The notes: generated from the letters alone by a model not told the origin. DNA of 6,929 bases from Physcocola sp002396385 (GCA_946535435.1 CAMNDM010000080.1:1-6929), one strand, 5' to 3'; positions 1 to 6,731 are shown, numbered from the stretch's first letter. Translations and numbers: made by a program.

Positions 1-93
1 ACACTTTACCCTTAATAACGAGTAGGTCCGAGTGAAGTTGAAGCGGTCCCTTGGGGCGGCAGCATAAACAAGATTAGCAGAGGGGGTGATCAT
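1..93 (-). other. Partial minus-strand open frame running off the left edge, unrecognised
   Basis: An ATG at 93-91 opens a minus-strand frame of 31 codons that is still open at the window edge. Its start reads MITPSANLVYAAAPRDRF and the visible part ends RVKC. Many codons end in C (ATC, ACC, GCC, GAC, CGC, TTC, AAC), as in the genuine genes of the window, so it could be the start of a real protein. Against this, I recognise no family, there is no TAnnTTTG box just upstream, and the ATG lies in the loop of the 76-113 hairpin. All three plus-strand frames meet stops by base 35 (TAA 13-15, TAG 23-25, TGA 33-35), so a plus-strand gene could also end here. I give no function, and this may be non-coding. 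Confidence 0.2.
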
Positions 94-113
94 AACGATA
101 CGCCCCCTCTGCT
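76..113. repeat. Perfect 11-bp inverted repeat, terminator-like hairpin
   Basis: AGCAGAGGGGG at 76-86 is exactly complementary to CCCCCTCTGCT at 103-113, with a 16-base loop. The stem is GC-rich and would be very stable as RNA from either strand. It lies 4-14 bases beyond the stop of the minus-strand frame ending at 117, and 40-60 bases beyond the possible plus-strand stops near the left edge. That suits a terminator shared by genes on either side. The following bases are only moderately T-rich (TCTTTAT on the plus side, AATCTTGTTTA on the minus side), so classical intrinsic termination is uncertain. It could also be a structured element around the minus-strand ATG at 93-91. Confidence 0.5.
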
Positions 114-116
114 TCT

Positions 117-287
117 TTATGCGCGCATTCCGAAATGCAGGATGACTGTGCGGAAGTCGTCCTTGAAGTTGATGAGGTTCCCTTTTGTGACATGTTTAAC
201 AGTGTTTCGACCTGCAAGGGCGATGGCGCGGCATGTAATGGTAAACTTGGTTAAACTTCTTGATGAAAAGTATATGACCTGTACGGG
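117..287 (-). pseudogene. Coding-like minus-strand fragment without a start codon
   Basis: A minus-strand frame of 56 codons lies between an in-frame TAA at 290-288 and a TAA at 119-117. It contains no ATG, GTG or TTG at a plausible starting position. The last 20 codons before the stop (NLINFKDDFRTVILHFGMRA) are strikingly rich in C-ending codons such as AAC, ATC, TTC, GAC and CGC, a bias seen in the real genes nearby. This suggests the 3' remnant of a decayed gene, or the end of one broken by a frameshift. I do not recognise the family. The rest of 1-388 apart from the two hairpins shows nothing I can support. The call is tentative because short open frames also arise by chance. Confidence 0.2.
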
Positions 288-324
288 TTACACCAGCATG
301 TTTCATACTGGCTTTTACAAAAAA

Positions 325-362
325 AATTGCCCCCAAGCCTTGTTGCAGACTCGGGGGCAATT
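325..362 (-). terminator. Intrinsic terminator of prs
   Basis: AATTGCCCCC (325-334) and GGGGGCAATT (353-362) form a perfect 10-bp stem with an 18-base loop. Read on the minus strand, the stem runs into eight T residues (complement of the A run 319-326), the classic hairpin plus U-tract. It starts 27 bases after the prs stop codon and is oriented to end the prs transcript. On the plus strand there is no comparable T run after the stem (TCCTATTG), so it is directional. Confidence 0.9.
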
Positions 363-388
363 CCTATTGAAATTTTGTGTCTATATTA

Positions 389-1333
389 TCAGATGAGGTA
401 GTTCTCACTAATAGAGAGGTCTTCGTAAACGCGGCGGATGGTGTCGGCGAAGAGAGCTGCTACAGAAATAACGTGCGCCTTTGAACAATTCTTGTGGAAA
501 GGAATAGAATTGGTGAAGTAGATTTCCTGTAGGCTCGAGTCCTCTACGCGTTGGCTTGCAGGGTCGCTCATAACCGGGTGGGTTACAATAGCGCGAACCG
601 ACTTGGCACCGGCGTTGGTCATCAGGTCTGCAGCCTTGGTAAGCGTACCTGCGGTGTCGACCATATCGTCAAGGATGATGACATCGCGGCCTTTAACGTC
701 ACCAATAACAGTCATTTCACTGACAACATTGGCTTTTTCGCGGCTCTTGTGGCAAAGTACCATAGGACAACCCAAGTATTTAGCATAAGAGTTGGCGCGC
801 TTAGAACCGCCAACGTCTGGTGATGCTACAGTCAGGTTCTCAAGCTTCAGGTTGTTCTGAATGTAAGGCAGGAATACTGTTGATGAGTACAGGTGGTCTA
901 CCGGTACATTGAAGAAACCCTGAATTTGGTCTGCGTGCAAGTCCATTGTAATCAAACGGTCGATACCTGCTGTGCTCAACATGTCGGCAACCAGCTTTGC
1001 GCCAATTGCAACACGTGGTTTGTCCTTGCGGTCCTGACGGGCCCATCCGAAATAAGGAATTACTGCGAAAATCTTGTATGCTGATGCGCGCTTTGCTGCG
1101 TCTATCATCAACAACAGTTCCATAAGGTTGTCTGCATTAGGGAATGTAGACTGAACTAGGAATACATAACATCCGCGGATAGACTCTTCGTAAGAAACTC
1201 CGAATTCGCCATCTGCAAATTTTTGTACTTTCAATTTGCCGAGTTCACAGCCGAGTGAGCTGCAAATTTCTTCAGCCAAGTACTTTGTTGCTGTACCTGA
1301 AAATACCTTGAAAGGACGGTTACTTGCTGCCAT
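389..1333 (-). CDS. prs: Ribose-phosphate pyrophosphokinase (PRPP synthetase)
   Basis: This cytoplasmic enzyme transfers pyrophosphate from ATP to ribose 5-phosphate to make PRPP, the precursor of purines, pyrimidines, histidine, tryptophan and NAD. The 314-residue product has the normal class I length. Visible signatures are the ATP-binding loop GWARQDRKDKPR (97-108), the metal- and substrate-binding segment DLHADQIQGFF (131-141), the SPDVGGSKRA turn (171-180), the basic catalytic stretch KSREKAN (196-202), and the PRPP-binding loop VIILDDMVDTAGTL (218-231). The frame stays open upstream to an ATG at 1390. The start MAASNRPFKVFSG at 1333 is preferred because it matches the usual beginning of the family and the upstream ATG would lie inside the promoter (1360-1391). 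The gene is monocistronic, with its own promoter and terminator, and divergent from mutS2. No active-site motif is missing. Confidence 0.97.
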   Translation of the reverse strand: MAASNRPFKVFSGTATKYLAEEICSSLGCELGKLKVQKFADGEFGVSYEESIRGCYVFLVQSTFPNADNLMELLLMIDAAKRASAYKIFAVIPYFGWARQDRKDKPRVAIGAKLVADMLSTAGIDRLITMDLHADQIQGFFNVPVDHLYSSTVFLPYIQNNLKLENLTVASPDVGGSKRANSYAKYLGCPMVLCHKSREKANVVSEMTVIGDVKGRDVIILDDMVDTAGTLTKAADLMTNAGAKSVRAIVTHPVMSDPASQRVEDSSLQEIYFTNSIPFHKNCSKAHVISVAALFADTIRRVYEDLSISENYLI

Positions 1334-1359
1334 TTTGTTGTTAGTAATTAAATTCGGTG

Positions 1360-1391
1360 CAAAATTAATACTTTTTTTGCCTTTTTTCAAT
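1360..1391 (-). promoter_or_regulatory. prs promoter, Bacteroidota type
   Basis: On the minus strand the -7 box TAATTTTG (1367-1360) matches TAnnTTTG exactly. Twenty bases upstream is ATTG (1391-1388), which matches three of four bases of the -33 TTTG element, and 19-21 is the known spacing for Bacteroidota promoters. Transcription would begin near 1356, giving a leader of about 22 bases before the ATG at 1333. The leader has no Shine-Dalgarno sequence but is A-rich next to the start (AACAACAAA), typical of the phylum. The location supports the shorter prs start. Confidence 0.75.
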
Positions 1392-1419
1392 CTATGTTTA
1401 ACAAATATCTTTTTCCCTT

Positions 1420-1450
1420 TTTCGCTACCTTTGCGTTCAATTTATTTTTG
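1420..1450 (+). promoter_or_regulatory. mutS2 promoter region with two candidate -7 boxes
   Basis: Two exact TAnnTTTG boxes stand in tandem. TACCTTTG at 1426-1433 would start transcription near 1437, about 30 bases before the mutS2 ATG; its -33 element is poor at the expected spacing. TATTTTTG at 1443-1450 has TTTC (1420-1423) 19 bases upstream and would start near 1454, only about 13 bases before the ATG. The first form is the commoner -7 sequence in the phylum. One or both may be active. Some matching by chance is possible in such T-rich DNA. Confidence 0.6.
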
Positions 1451-1466
1451 ACGCTTTTTAACGTAT

Positions 1467-3941
1467 ATGGTTTTTCCGGAAAATATAGAAGTTAAACTCG
1501 GGTTCGATAAAATCCGCTCGTTGGTTAAGGGTAACTGCCTGTCTCCGTTGGGGATTGGACGGGTCGACGATATGGCTTTTTCTGCCGACTTCGACCAGGT
1601 CTGCTGTCTGGTGAACCAGACCAACGAGTTTGTGCGCATCTTGCAGGAGGAGGACGACTTCCCTGTAGACTACTATTTCGACCTTCGCCAACCTCTGCAC
1701 CGTATTGGGGTGGTTGGAACTTTTCTGGAAGAAAAAGAACTGTGGGACTTGCGGCGCACTATGGATACTATTGGCCAGGTGGTTGCTTTCTTCAATCGCA
1801 AGGAGGTTGCTGACTACCCCTACTTGAAAGAGCTGGCTACCGATGTGTTTATTTTCCCCGACTTGTTGCGCCTGATTGACCGTGTGGTCGATCCGTTGGG
1901 ACGCATTAAGGACAGCGCTTCGCCTAAATTAGCAGAAATAAGGGCCAGTATAGCGGTGGCCGAGAGTAGCATCTCGCGCAGTTTGAACGCCATCTTGCGC
2001 CAGGCTAAGTCTGAAGGCATCATCGACAGCGATGTCTCTCCCTCTATCAGAGACGGCCGACTGGTCATTCCGGTTCCGCCTGCCAACAAGCGCCGTATAC
2101 GTGGTATTGTCCACGACGAGAGTTCGACCGGTAAAACGGTCTTTATCGAGCCCGAGGCCGTGGTGGAGGCCAATAACCGCATCCGCGAACTGCAGGCTGA
2201 CGAGAAACGCGAAATTATCCGGATTCTTACCGACATGACGAACCAGATTCGTCCTCGGGTGCCTGAAATCGAGTTCTCCCTGGCTTTTTTGGCCGAGGTC
2301 GACTTCATTAGGGCCAAGGCGCGTTTCGCTACCGAAACCAACTCGGTGTTGCCACAAATTTCAGATACGTCCGAATTGGAATGGTTCAACGCTGTCCATC
2401 CGCTGTTGTTCCTTTCGCACCAACGGCAGGGTAAGTCGGTGGTTCCGCTCAATATAAAGTTAGATGCGAAAGACCGCATTCTGCTGATTTCGGGCCCGAA
2501 TGCGGGCGGTAAGTCTGTCTGTCTGAAGACGGTAGGACTTCTTACCTATATGTTCCAGTGCGGATTGCTGGTGCCGCTGAACGACAACAGCCACATGGGT
2601 ATCTTCAACGACCTGTTTATTGATATTGGCGACGAGCAGAGTATAGAGAACGATTTAAGTACCTATAGCTCGCACTTGTCGAATATGAAGTGCGTGGTGC
2701 GCAACTGTAACGACCGTTCGCTGATTCTTATCGACGAGTTTGGCAGTGGTACGGAACCGCAGATTGGCGGCGCTTTGGCGGTGGCGCTCCTGCACCATTT
2801 TAACGACCAACGCTCGTTGGGTGTTATTACCACGCACTATAACAGTCTTAAAAATTTCGCGACCGATACCGAGGGAATTGTTAATGGCGCTATGCTTTAC
2901 GACCGGCATCTGATGCAACCCCTCTTCAAATTGGAAATCGGCAATCCGGGTAGCTCTTTCGCTGTCGATATCGCACGGAAAATCGGTTTGCCGGAGTCTA
3001 TCATACGCGAGGCGGAAGAAATTGTCGGGTCTGACTATGTCAACATGGACAAATATCTGCAAGACATTGTCCGTGACAAAAGGTACTGGGAGAATAAACG
3101 CCAGAATATACGTATCAAGTCAAAACATATTGAAGAGGTTGAGGCCCGCTATGCTGCCGAACTGGAAGATCTCTCCGACCAGCGGAAGTCGCTTATTAAA
3201 CAGAGTAAGGAAGAGGCTAAGATGATCTTGTCTCAAGCCAATGCCCTTATTGAAAATACGGTAAGGCAGATTAAGGAGGCCCAGGCTGAAAAAGAAAAAA
3301 CACGGGAAGTACGTAAACAGGTCGAGGATTTCAAGTCGCAACTCAACGACGAACAAGATGCTGCCATCGACCGCAAAATTGCGAAACTGCGTGAGCGCGA
3401 GGAACGGAAAAAACAGCGTAAGGAACAACAGGACGTTGCCCCTGCGGCTACGGTCGCCAAACCTGAAGTCAAGACGGTTGCTGTTGGCGACAGTGTCCGT
3501 ATTAAAGGTCAGCAGAAGGCTGGGGTCTTAATAGCCTTGAACGGCAATAATGCGCTGGTTCAGTATGGACTGATGAAGATGAACGTTAAGGCCGATTCTT
3601 TGGAGGCTGTGTCCAATAGTCAGATAAAACGCGAAAACCGCCAGATTCAGTCTGTGAAACGCAGTAACGTGGCCGACCGAATGCGGCAGAAATCACTGAA
3701 TTTCAAACGCGAGATAGATTTGCGCGGTATGCGTGGCGACGAGGCGCTGGCGGCCGTGCAACTCTTTATCGACGATGCGCTGATGGTGGGTGTTAGCGAA
3801 GTGCGCATCTTGCATGGCACGGGTACCGGCATCTTGCGCCAACTAATACGCGACTACCTGGCTACTGTGCCTGGCGTTGAACACTTCCACGACGAGCATG
3901 TGCAGCTTGGCGGTGCAGGTATTACGGTGGTGGAATTCTGA
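1467..3941 (+). CDS. mutS2: Endonuclease MutS2 (Smr-domain MutS homologue)
   Basis: The 824-residue product has the full MutS2 plan and lacks the mismatch-recognition domain of MutS. After an N-terminal core/lever region comes the ABC-type ATPase, with Walker A GPNAGGKS (343-350), the STYSSHL signature (398-404), Walker B LILIDEF with D423 and E424, and an ITTHYNSLK switch near 454-462. A long charged coiled coil spans about 523-655, followed by an Ala/Pro-rich linker, a KOW-like beta segment starting VGDSVRIKG near 673, and the C-terminal Smr nuclease with IDLRG (750-754) and HGTGTGILR (783-791). MutS2 proteins are known to suppress recombination in Helicobacter pylori and to sense and split collided ribosomes in Bacillus subtilis. 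Which role applies here cannot be told from sequence. All catalytic motifs are intact. The downstream transporter begins 3 bases after the stop. Confidence 0.96.
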   Translation: MVFPENIEVKLGFDKIRSLVKGNCLSPLGIGRVDDMAFSADFDQVCCLVNQTNEFVRILQEEDDFPVDYYFDLRQPLHRIGVVGTFLEEKELWDLRRTMDTIGQVVAFFNRKEVADYPYLKELATDVFIFPDLLRLIDRVVDPLGRIKDSASPKLAEIRASIAVAESSISRSLNAILRQAKSEGIIDSDVSPSIRDGRLVIPVPPANKRRIRGIVHDESSTGKTVFIEPEAVVEANNRIRELQADEKREIIRILTDMTNQIRPRVPEIEFSLAFLAEVDFIRAKARFATETNSVLPQISDTSELEWFNAVHPLLFLSHQRQGKSVVPLNIKLDAKDRILLISGPNAGGKSVCLKTVGLLTYMFQCGLLVPLNDNSHMGIFNDLFIDIGDEQSIENDLSTYSSHLSNMKCVVRNCNDRSLILIDEFGSGTEPQIGGALAVALLHHFNDQRSLGVITTHYNSLKNFATDTEGIVNGAMLYDRHLMQPLFKLEIGNPGSSFAVDIARKIGLPESIIREAEEIVGSDYVNMDKYLQDIVRDKRYWENKRQNIRIKSKHIEEVEARYAAELEDLSDQRKSLIKQSKEEAKMILSQANALIENTVRQIKEAQAEKEKTREVRKQVEDFKSQLNDEQDAAIDRKIAKLREREERKKQRKEQQDVAPAATVAKPEVKTVAVGDSVRIKGQQKAGVLIALNGNNALVQYGLMKMNVKADSLEAVSNSQIKRENRQIQSVKRSNVADRMRQKSLNFKREIDLRGMRGDEALAAVQLFIDDALMVGVSEVRILHGTGTGILRQLIRDYLATVPGVEHFHDEHVQLGGAGITVVEF

Positions 3942-3944
3942 AGT

Positions 3945-4820
3945 ATGGATAACAAGATAAAGGGATACATACTGGGTGCAGTTGGCGGTGCGGCGTACGG
4001 ATTAAATCCTCTGTTCGCTGTGCCTCTTTACCAGTCGGGGATGGACGCCTCTTCTGTCGTTTTCTTCCGTTACGTCACAGCTGTTGTGTTGGTCGGACTG
4101 CTTGCCAAGTATAAAGGTCACAGTTTGCGAATAGGACGAAAGGCGGTGCTGGTGGCTTTCTTCCTCGGCATCATGGTGGTGGGGTCTTCGCTTGCCTTGT
4201 TTCACAGTTATAACTATATGGATGTGGGTATTGCTTCCACTATTCTTTATGTCTATCCGGTTATGGTTGCCGCAATTCTGGCTTTGTTCTACAACGAACG
4301 GTTAAGTGTGCGGACTGGCTTTTGTATCTTTCTGGCTATGCTGGGTATTGCTGTGCTCTATGTCGACGAAGACGGAGCGAGGTTAGATGCGCTTGGAACC
4401 GTCTTGGCTTTGCTCTCAGCTCTGACCTATGCCATTTATATGGTGTGTATCAACAAAAGCCGTTTGCGCAAGGTGCCTATGCCCGTGGTTACCTTCTACA
4501 TTCTTTTGTCCGGTTTGGTGGTTTATGTCCCGCTTTGTATAGGTGGTTTCAGACTTTCTCCGCTTACAAGCGTATGGCAGGTCGTGCTTATTTTCTGTAT
4601 TGCGTTGTTCCCGACTGTTGTTTCGTTCGTGTGTACGGCCACAGCGGTCTTGAAGATTGGTTCTACTCCGGCTTCTATTTTGGGTTCTTTAGAACCCGCT
4701 ACAGCTGTGGTTATTGGCATATTGGTGTTTGACGAAAAAGTAACCCTTCGCACTTTTATAGGTATGCTGTTGGTGCTTGTAGCGGTTCTGGTAATTATCC
4801 TAAAAAAGGAAAATAAGTAA
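3945..4820 (+). CDS. EamA/DMT-superfamily inner-membrane transporter
   Basis: The 291-residue product is an inner-membrane protein of the drug/metabolite transporter superfamily, with about ten hydrophobic helices in two five-helix EamA halves. Rough helices are 8-28, 34-54, 67-88, 93-114, 119-139, 148-168, 178-198, 210-235, 240-258 and 268-287. Family hallmarks are PVMVAAILALFYNERLS ending the first half and LEPATAVVIGILVFDEKVT ending the second, the repeated 'P..a...g...f.E..' pattern of EamA proteins. Helix 1 is GAVGGAAYGLNPLF, typical of the fold. The substrate cannot be inferred; relatives export amino acids, nucleosides, cofactors or drugs. The ATG lies 3 bases after the mutS2 TGA, with no promoter or terminator between, so co-transcription and translational coupling are likely. 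No functional link to MutS2 is evident. No terminator is seen after its stop. Confidence 0.9.
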   Translation: MDNKIKGYILGAVGGAAYGLNPLFAVPLYQSGMDASSVVFFRYVTAVVLVGLLAKYKGHSLRIGRKAVLVAFFLGIMVVGSSLALFHSYNYMDVGIASTILYVYPVMVAAILALFYNERLSVRTGFCIFLAMLGIAVLYVDEDGARLDALGTVLALLSALTYAIYMVCINKSRLRKVPMPVVTFYILLSGLVVYVPLCIGGFRLSPLTSVWQVVLIFCIALFPTVVSFVCTATAVLKIGSTPASILGSLEPATAVVIGILVFDEKVTLRTFIGMLLVLVAVLVIILKKENK

Positions 4821-4840
4821 GTTTATCTCAAACATTTCTG

Positions 4841-4848
4841 TATATTTG
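4841..4848 (+). promoter_or_regulatory. Candidate -7 box for the lipoprotein gene
   Basis: TATATTTG matches TAnnTTTG exactly, in the gap after the transporter stop. No good TTTG lies 19-21 bases upstream (TAAG is the nearest), so the -33 element is weak. Transcription would start near 4852 and give a leader of about 59 bases before the ATG at 4911. Read-through from the mutS2-transporter unit may also contribute, because no terminator separates them. Confidence 0.5.
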
Positions 4849-4910
4849 TTGCAGACAAATTAGAAAAACATCCTAGTTTGAATTTCCCTTTGACGAAAAA
4901 CATACTGATT

Positions 4911-6701
4911 ATGAATAAAACTCTATTTGCAGGTTCAATTGCATGTACTTTGTGGATGGCTTCTTGCCAGTCTCCACAAACTGCTGAAGTTCCACTTACA
5001 GACTGCCCATATTTCAATGCGCGTGGCTGGGTCACCGGTGTTGATGGAAAACCTTTAGAGGGAGCTAAAATAACAGCTCCCGATACGGTAGTGTATACCG
5101 ATTCACGTGGTTTCTATAGTTTGACTTCTAAATCAGCTTCAGACCGATACCTTCTCAAAATTGAAAAAGACGGTTACTTCTTTCATATCTGTTCCAGATT
5201 CTTGGCAGATACTGCAACCTACATAGTGTCGATGGTACCGAAGAAAAGCACTTCTTTTAGTTCAATCACTACTTTTGATTCCGATAGGGGAACTGATTTG
5301 GAAGTAGATGGTGCAACTATCTCCATTCCTGCTAATGCTTTGATGTTGCCCGATTCCAGCGCATATAATGGTAAGGTTAATCTTTCTGTAGTTTATTTAA
5401 AACCCGATAATCCTCGTTTTGATGAATTGATTCCGGGGGGCGATTTGTCTGCCACTATGGTGAATGGTGATACGGCCAGTTTGGTGTCTTATGGCATGGT
5501 GCGGGTTGAAATGGAAAGCGAAAACGGAGAGAAACTCCAGTTGAAAACTGGCTCCAAGGCAAATTTGAAATTTCCTGTTTCTTCTTTCCAAAAAAACAAT
5601 CCACACGACACAATCCCTCTTTGGTGGTTTGACGAATCAGCCGGACTTTGGCGTGAAGAAGGTTTGACCCTAAATAAGGGCGATTATTACGAGGGTTATG
5701 TCGGCCACTTCACTTGGTGGAACTGTTACTATCCTGTTAATGAGCCTCTTTTTATTAATGAGCCTCTTTTTAAAGGTGGGGCGCGAGTAAGACTCTATTT
5801 CCTGGATGAACGAGGTGAGCCTCTCGATTGTGATTATCGCATCGATTTCGGAAAAGACTATGGAATGACGGGCCTTTCTAATAAATTTTATAATGTTCCG
5901 ACTAACAGAGAACTGAAGGTTCGTGTAAATACCGGCATTGATTTGTATAGCGATGTTTGTGCCGTTATCCCTCCTCTGAAAAAGGACGAACGCAGAGATG
6001 TTTATGTTAGGACCTCTTTCCGCAAAGTGAATGTGAGATTGGTAGATGAAAAAGGCCTTCAGCTGACGTACGAACCGATCTCTCTCTCGTACGAATCGAT
6101 TTCTCACGATAGCAAGACGGTTGGTTGGAAAGTTGATGGTAATGGTGGTTATTTCTTCTATTTGCAAAAGGGAAAGCCTGTTTCAATCAAAGTCCCTCGC
6201 TTCTCAATTAATAGGTCGTTGAGCTCGGATATGGTTGACGATAGCGGCGTTTATGAGATTGTTTGTAAGAAGACGGGCACAGAGACGCATAAAACTGCTA
6301 ACATTAAGTCTGGTTCGAAAAGTGAATCTCAGCCTGCTGTGATTTTGAACGACGTTGAACCTTCCATAAAAGAAACCGATGATAATACCATTTATGACAA
6401 AGTTGAAGTTGCGGCGTCCTATCCTGGTGGATTAAATGCGTTACAGAAAGCACTGTCTTCCCGTTTGGTTTATCCTAAAGATGCAATTCAAAGAGGCGAA
6501 GTGGGGACTGTGATTGTTGAGTTTGTAGTGGAGAAGGATGGAACATTGTCAAATTTCACCATCCTGCGACATGCCACTACCATATTAGACAGCGAAGCCT
6601 TGCGTGTTGTGCAGACCTTGGAGAAATTTATGCCTGCAATAAAGGGAGGAAATGTGGTGAGGTCAAAATATAGGTTGCCGGTTAATTTTAGGATTCAGTA
6701 G
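4911..6701 (+). CDS. Lipoprotein with carboxypeptidase-regulatory-like and TonB C-terminal domains
   Basis: The 596-residue product starts with a type II signal peptide: MNK, a short hydrophobic run, then MASC with lipidated Cys19, so it should be an envelope lipoprotein. Residues about 32-110 (ARGWVTGVDGKPLEGAKI, TDSRGFYSL, KIEKDGYF) form a carboxypeptidase-regulatory-like beta sandwich. Residues about 115-275 (DGATISIPANAL, VSYGMVRVEM, IPLWWFDESAGLW, YVGHFTWWNCYYP) resemble the CILP/FAM171-like region seen with such folds. Further beta-rich sequence follows. Residues about 500-596 are a TonB C-terminal domain: SYPGGLNAL, YPKDAIQRGEVGTVIVEFVV, LDSEALRVV, final VNFRI. Such domains contact outer-membrane receptors. 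There is no Pro-rich spacer or N-terminal transmembrane helix as in classical TonB. ATG 4911 is chosen over an upstream in-frame TTG at 4878 because it gives a clean signal peptide. Partner and role are unknown. Confidence 0.85.
   Translation: MNKTLFAGSIACTLWMASCQSPQTAEVPLTDCPYFNARGWVTGVDGKPLEGAKITAPDTVVYTDSRGFYSLTSKSASDRYLLKIEKDGYFFHICSRFLADTATYIVSMVPKKSTSFSSITTFDSDRGTDLEVDGATISIPANALMLPDSSAYNGKVNLSVVYLKPDNPRFDELIPGGDLSATMVNGDTASLVSYGMVRVEMESENGEKLQLKTGSKANLKFPVSSFQKNNPHDTIPLWWFDESAGLWREEGLTLNKGDYYEGYVGHFTWWNCYYPVNEPLFINEPLFKGGARVRLYFLDERGEPLDCDYRIDFGKDYGMTGLSNKFYNVPTNRELKVRVNTGIDLYSDVCAVIPPLKKDERRDVYVRTSFRKVNVRLVDEKGLQLTYEPISLSYESISHDSKTVGWKVDGNGGYFFYLQKGKPVSIKVPRFSINRSLSSDMVDDSGVYEIVCKKTGTETHKTANIKSGSKSESQPAVILNDVEPSIKETDDNTIYDKVEVAASYPGGLNALQKALSSRLVYPKDAIQRGEVGTVIVEFVVEKDGTLSNFTILRHATTILDSEALRVVQTLEKFMPAIKGGNVVRSKYRLPVNFRIQ
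5737..5772 (+). repeat. Perfect 18-base tandem duplication inside the lipoprotein gene
   Basis: TTAATGAGCCTCTTTTTA occurs twice in direct succession (5737-5754 and 5755-5772) with no mismatch. It is in frame and makes NEPLFI-NEPLFK at residues 277-288, just after the aromatic GHFTWWNCYYP segment. Perfect identity suggests a recent duplication, for example by replication slippage. It adds six residues without breaking the frame. Confidence 0.95.
6067..6108 (+). repeat. Imperfect 21-base tandem repeat inside the lipoprotein gene
   Basis: Two adjacent 21-base units (6067-6087 and 6088-6108) agree at 17 positions, both beginning CGTACGAA. They encode TYEPISL and SYESISH, so the repeat is in frame, with period seven residues. 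This looks like an older duplication than the one at 5737-5772. It may also simply reflect alternating beta-strand sequence. Confidence 0.6.
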
Positions 6702-6731
6702 TTTGTAAACCTTTCTATATGGGGGTATACC

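Noticed and set aside
142..396. Plus-strand open frame of 84 codons in the left gene-poor stretch
   Set aside because: It runs through the prs terminator hairpin and into the prs 3' end on the opposite strand, has no promoter, and shows no recognisable protein features.
1334..1390. N-terminal extension of prs to an upstream ATG at 1390, giving 19 extra residues
   Set aside because: It would cover the prs -7 box and most of the promoter, and the extra residues are not typical of PRPP synthetases, whose normal start matches the ATG at 1333.
1820..2479. Long antisense open frame of 219 codons opposite mutS2
   Set aside because: It is opposite the well-conserved MutS2 core and looks like the low-complexity Ser/Arg shadow typical of antisense frames; no promoter precedes it.
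4878..4910. Longer lipoprotein start at TTG 4878
   Set aside because: It would place an extra hydrophobic stretch before the signal peptide. ATG 4911 gives a standard type II signal peptide with the cysteine at position 19.
5670..6167. Antisense open frame of 165 codons opposite the lipoprotein gene
   Set aside because: It shows a repetitive Ile/Thr/Arg composition, no known motif and no start signals; the plus-strand frame has clear domains.
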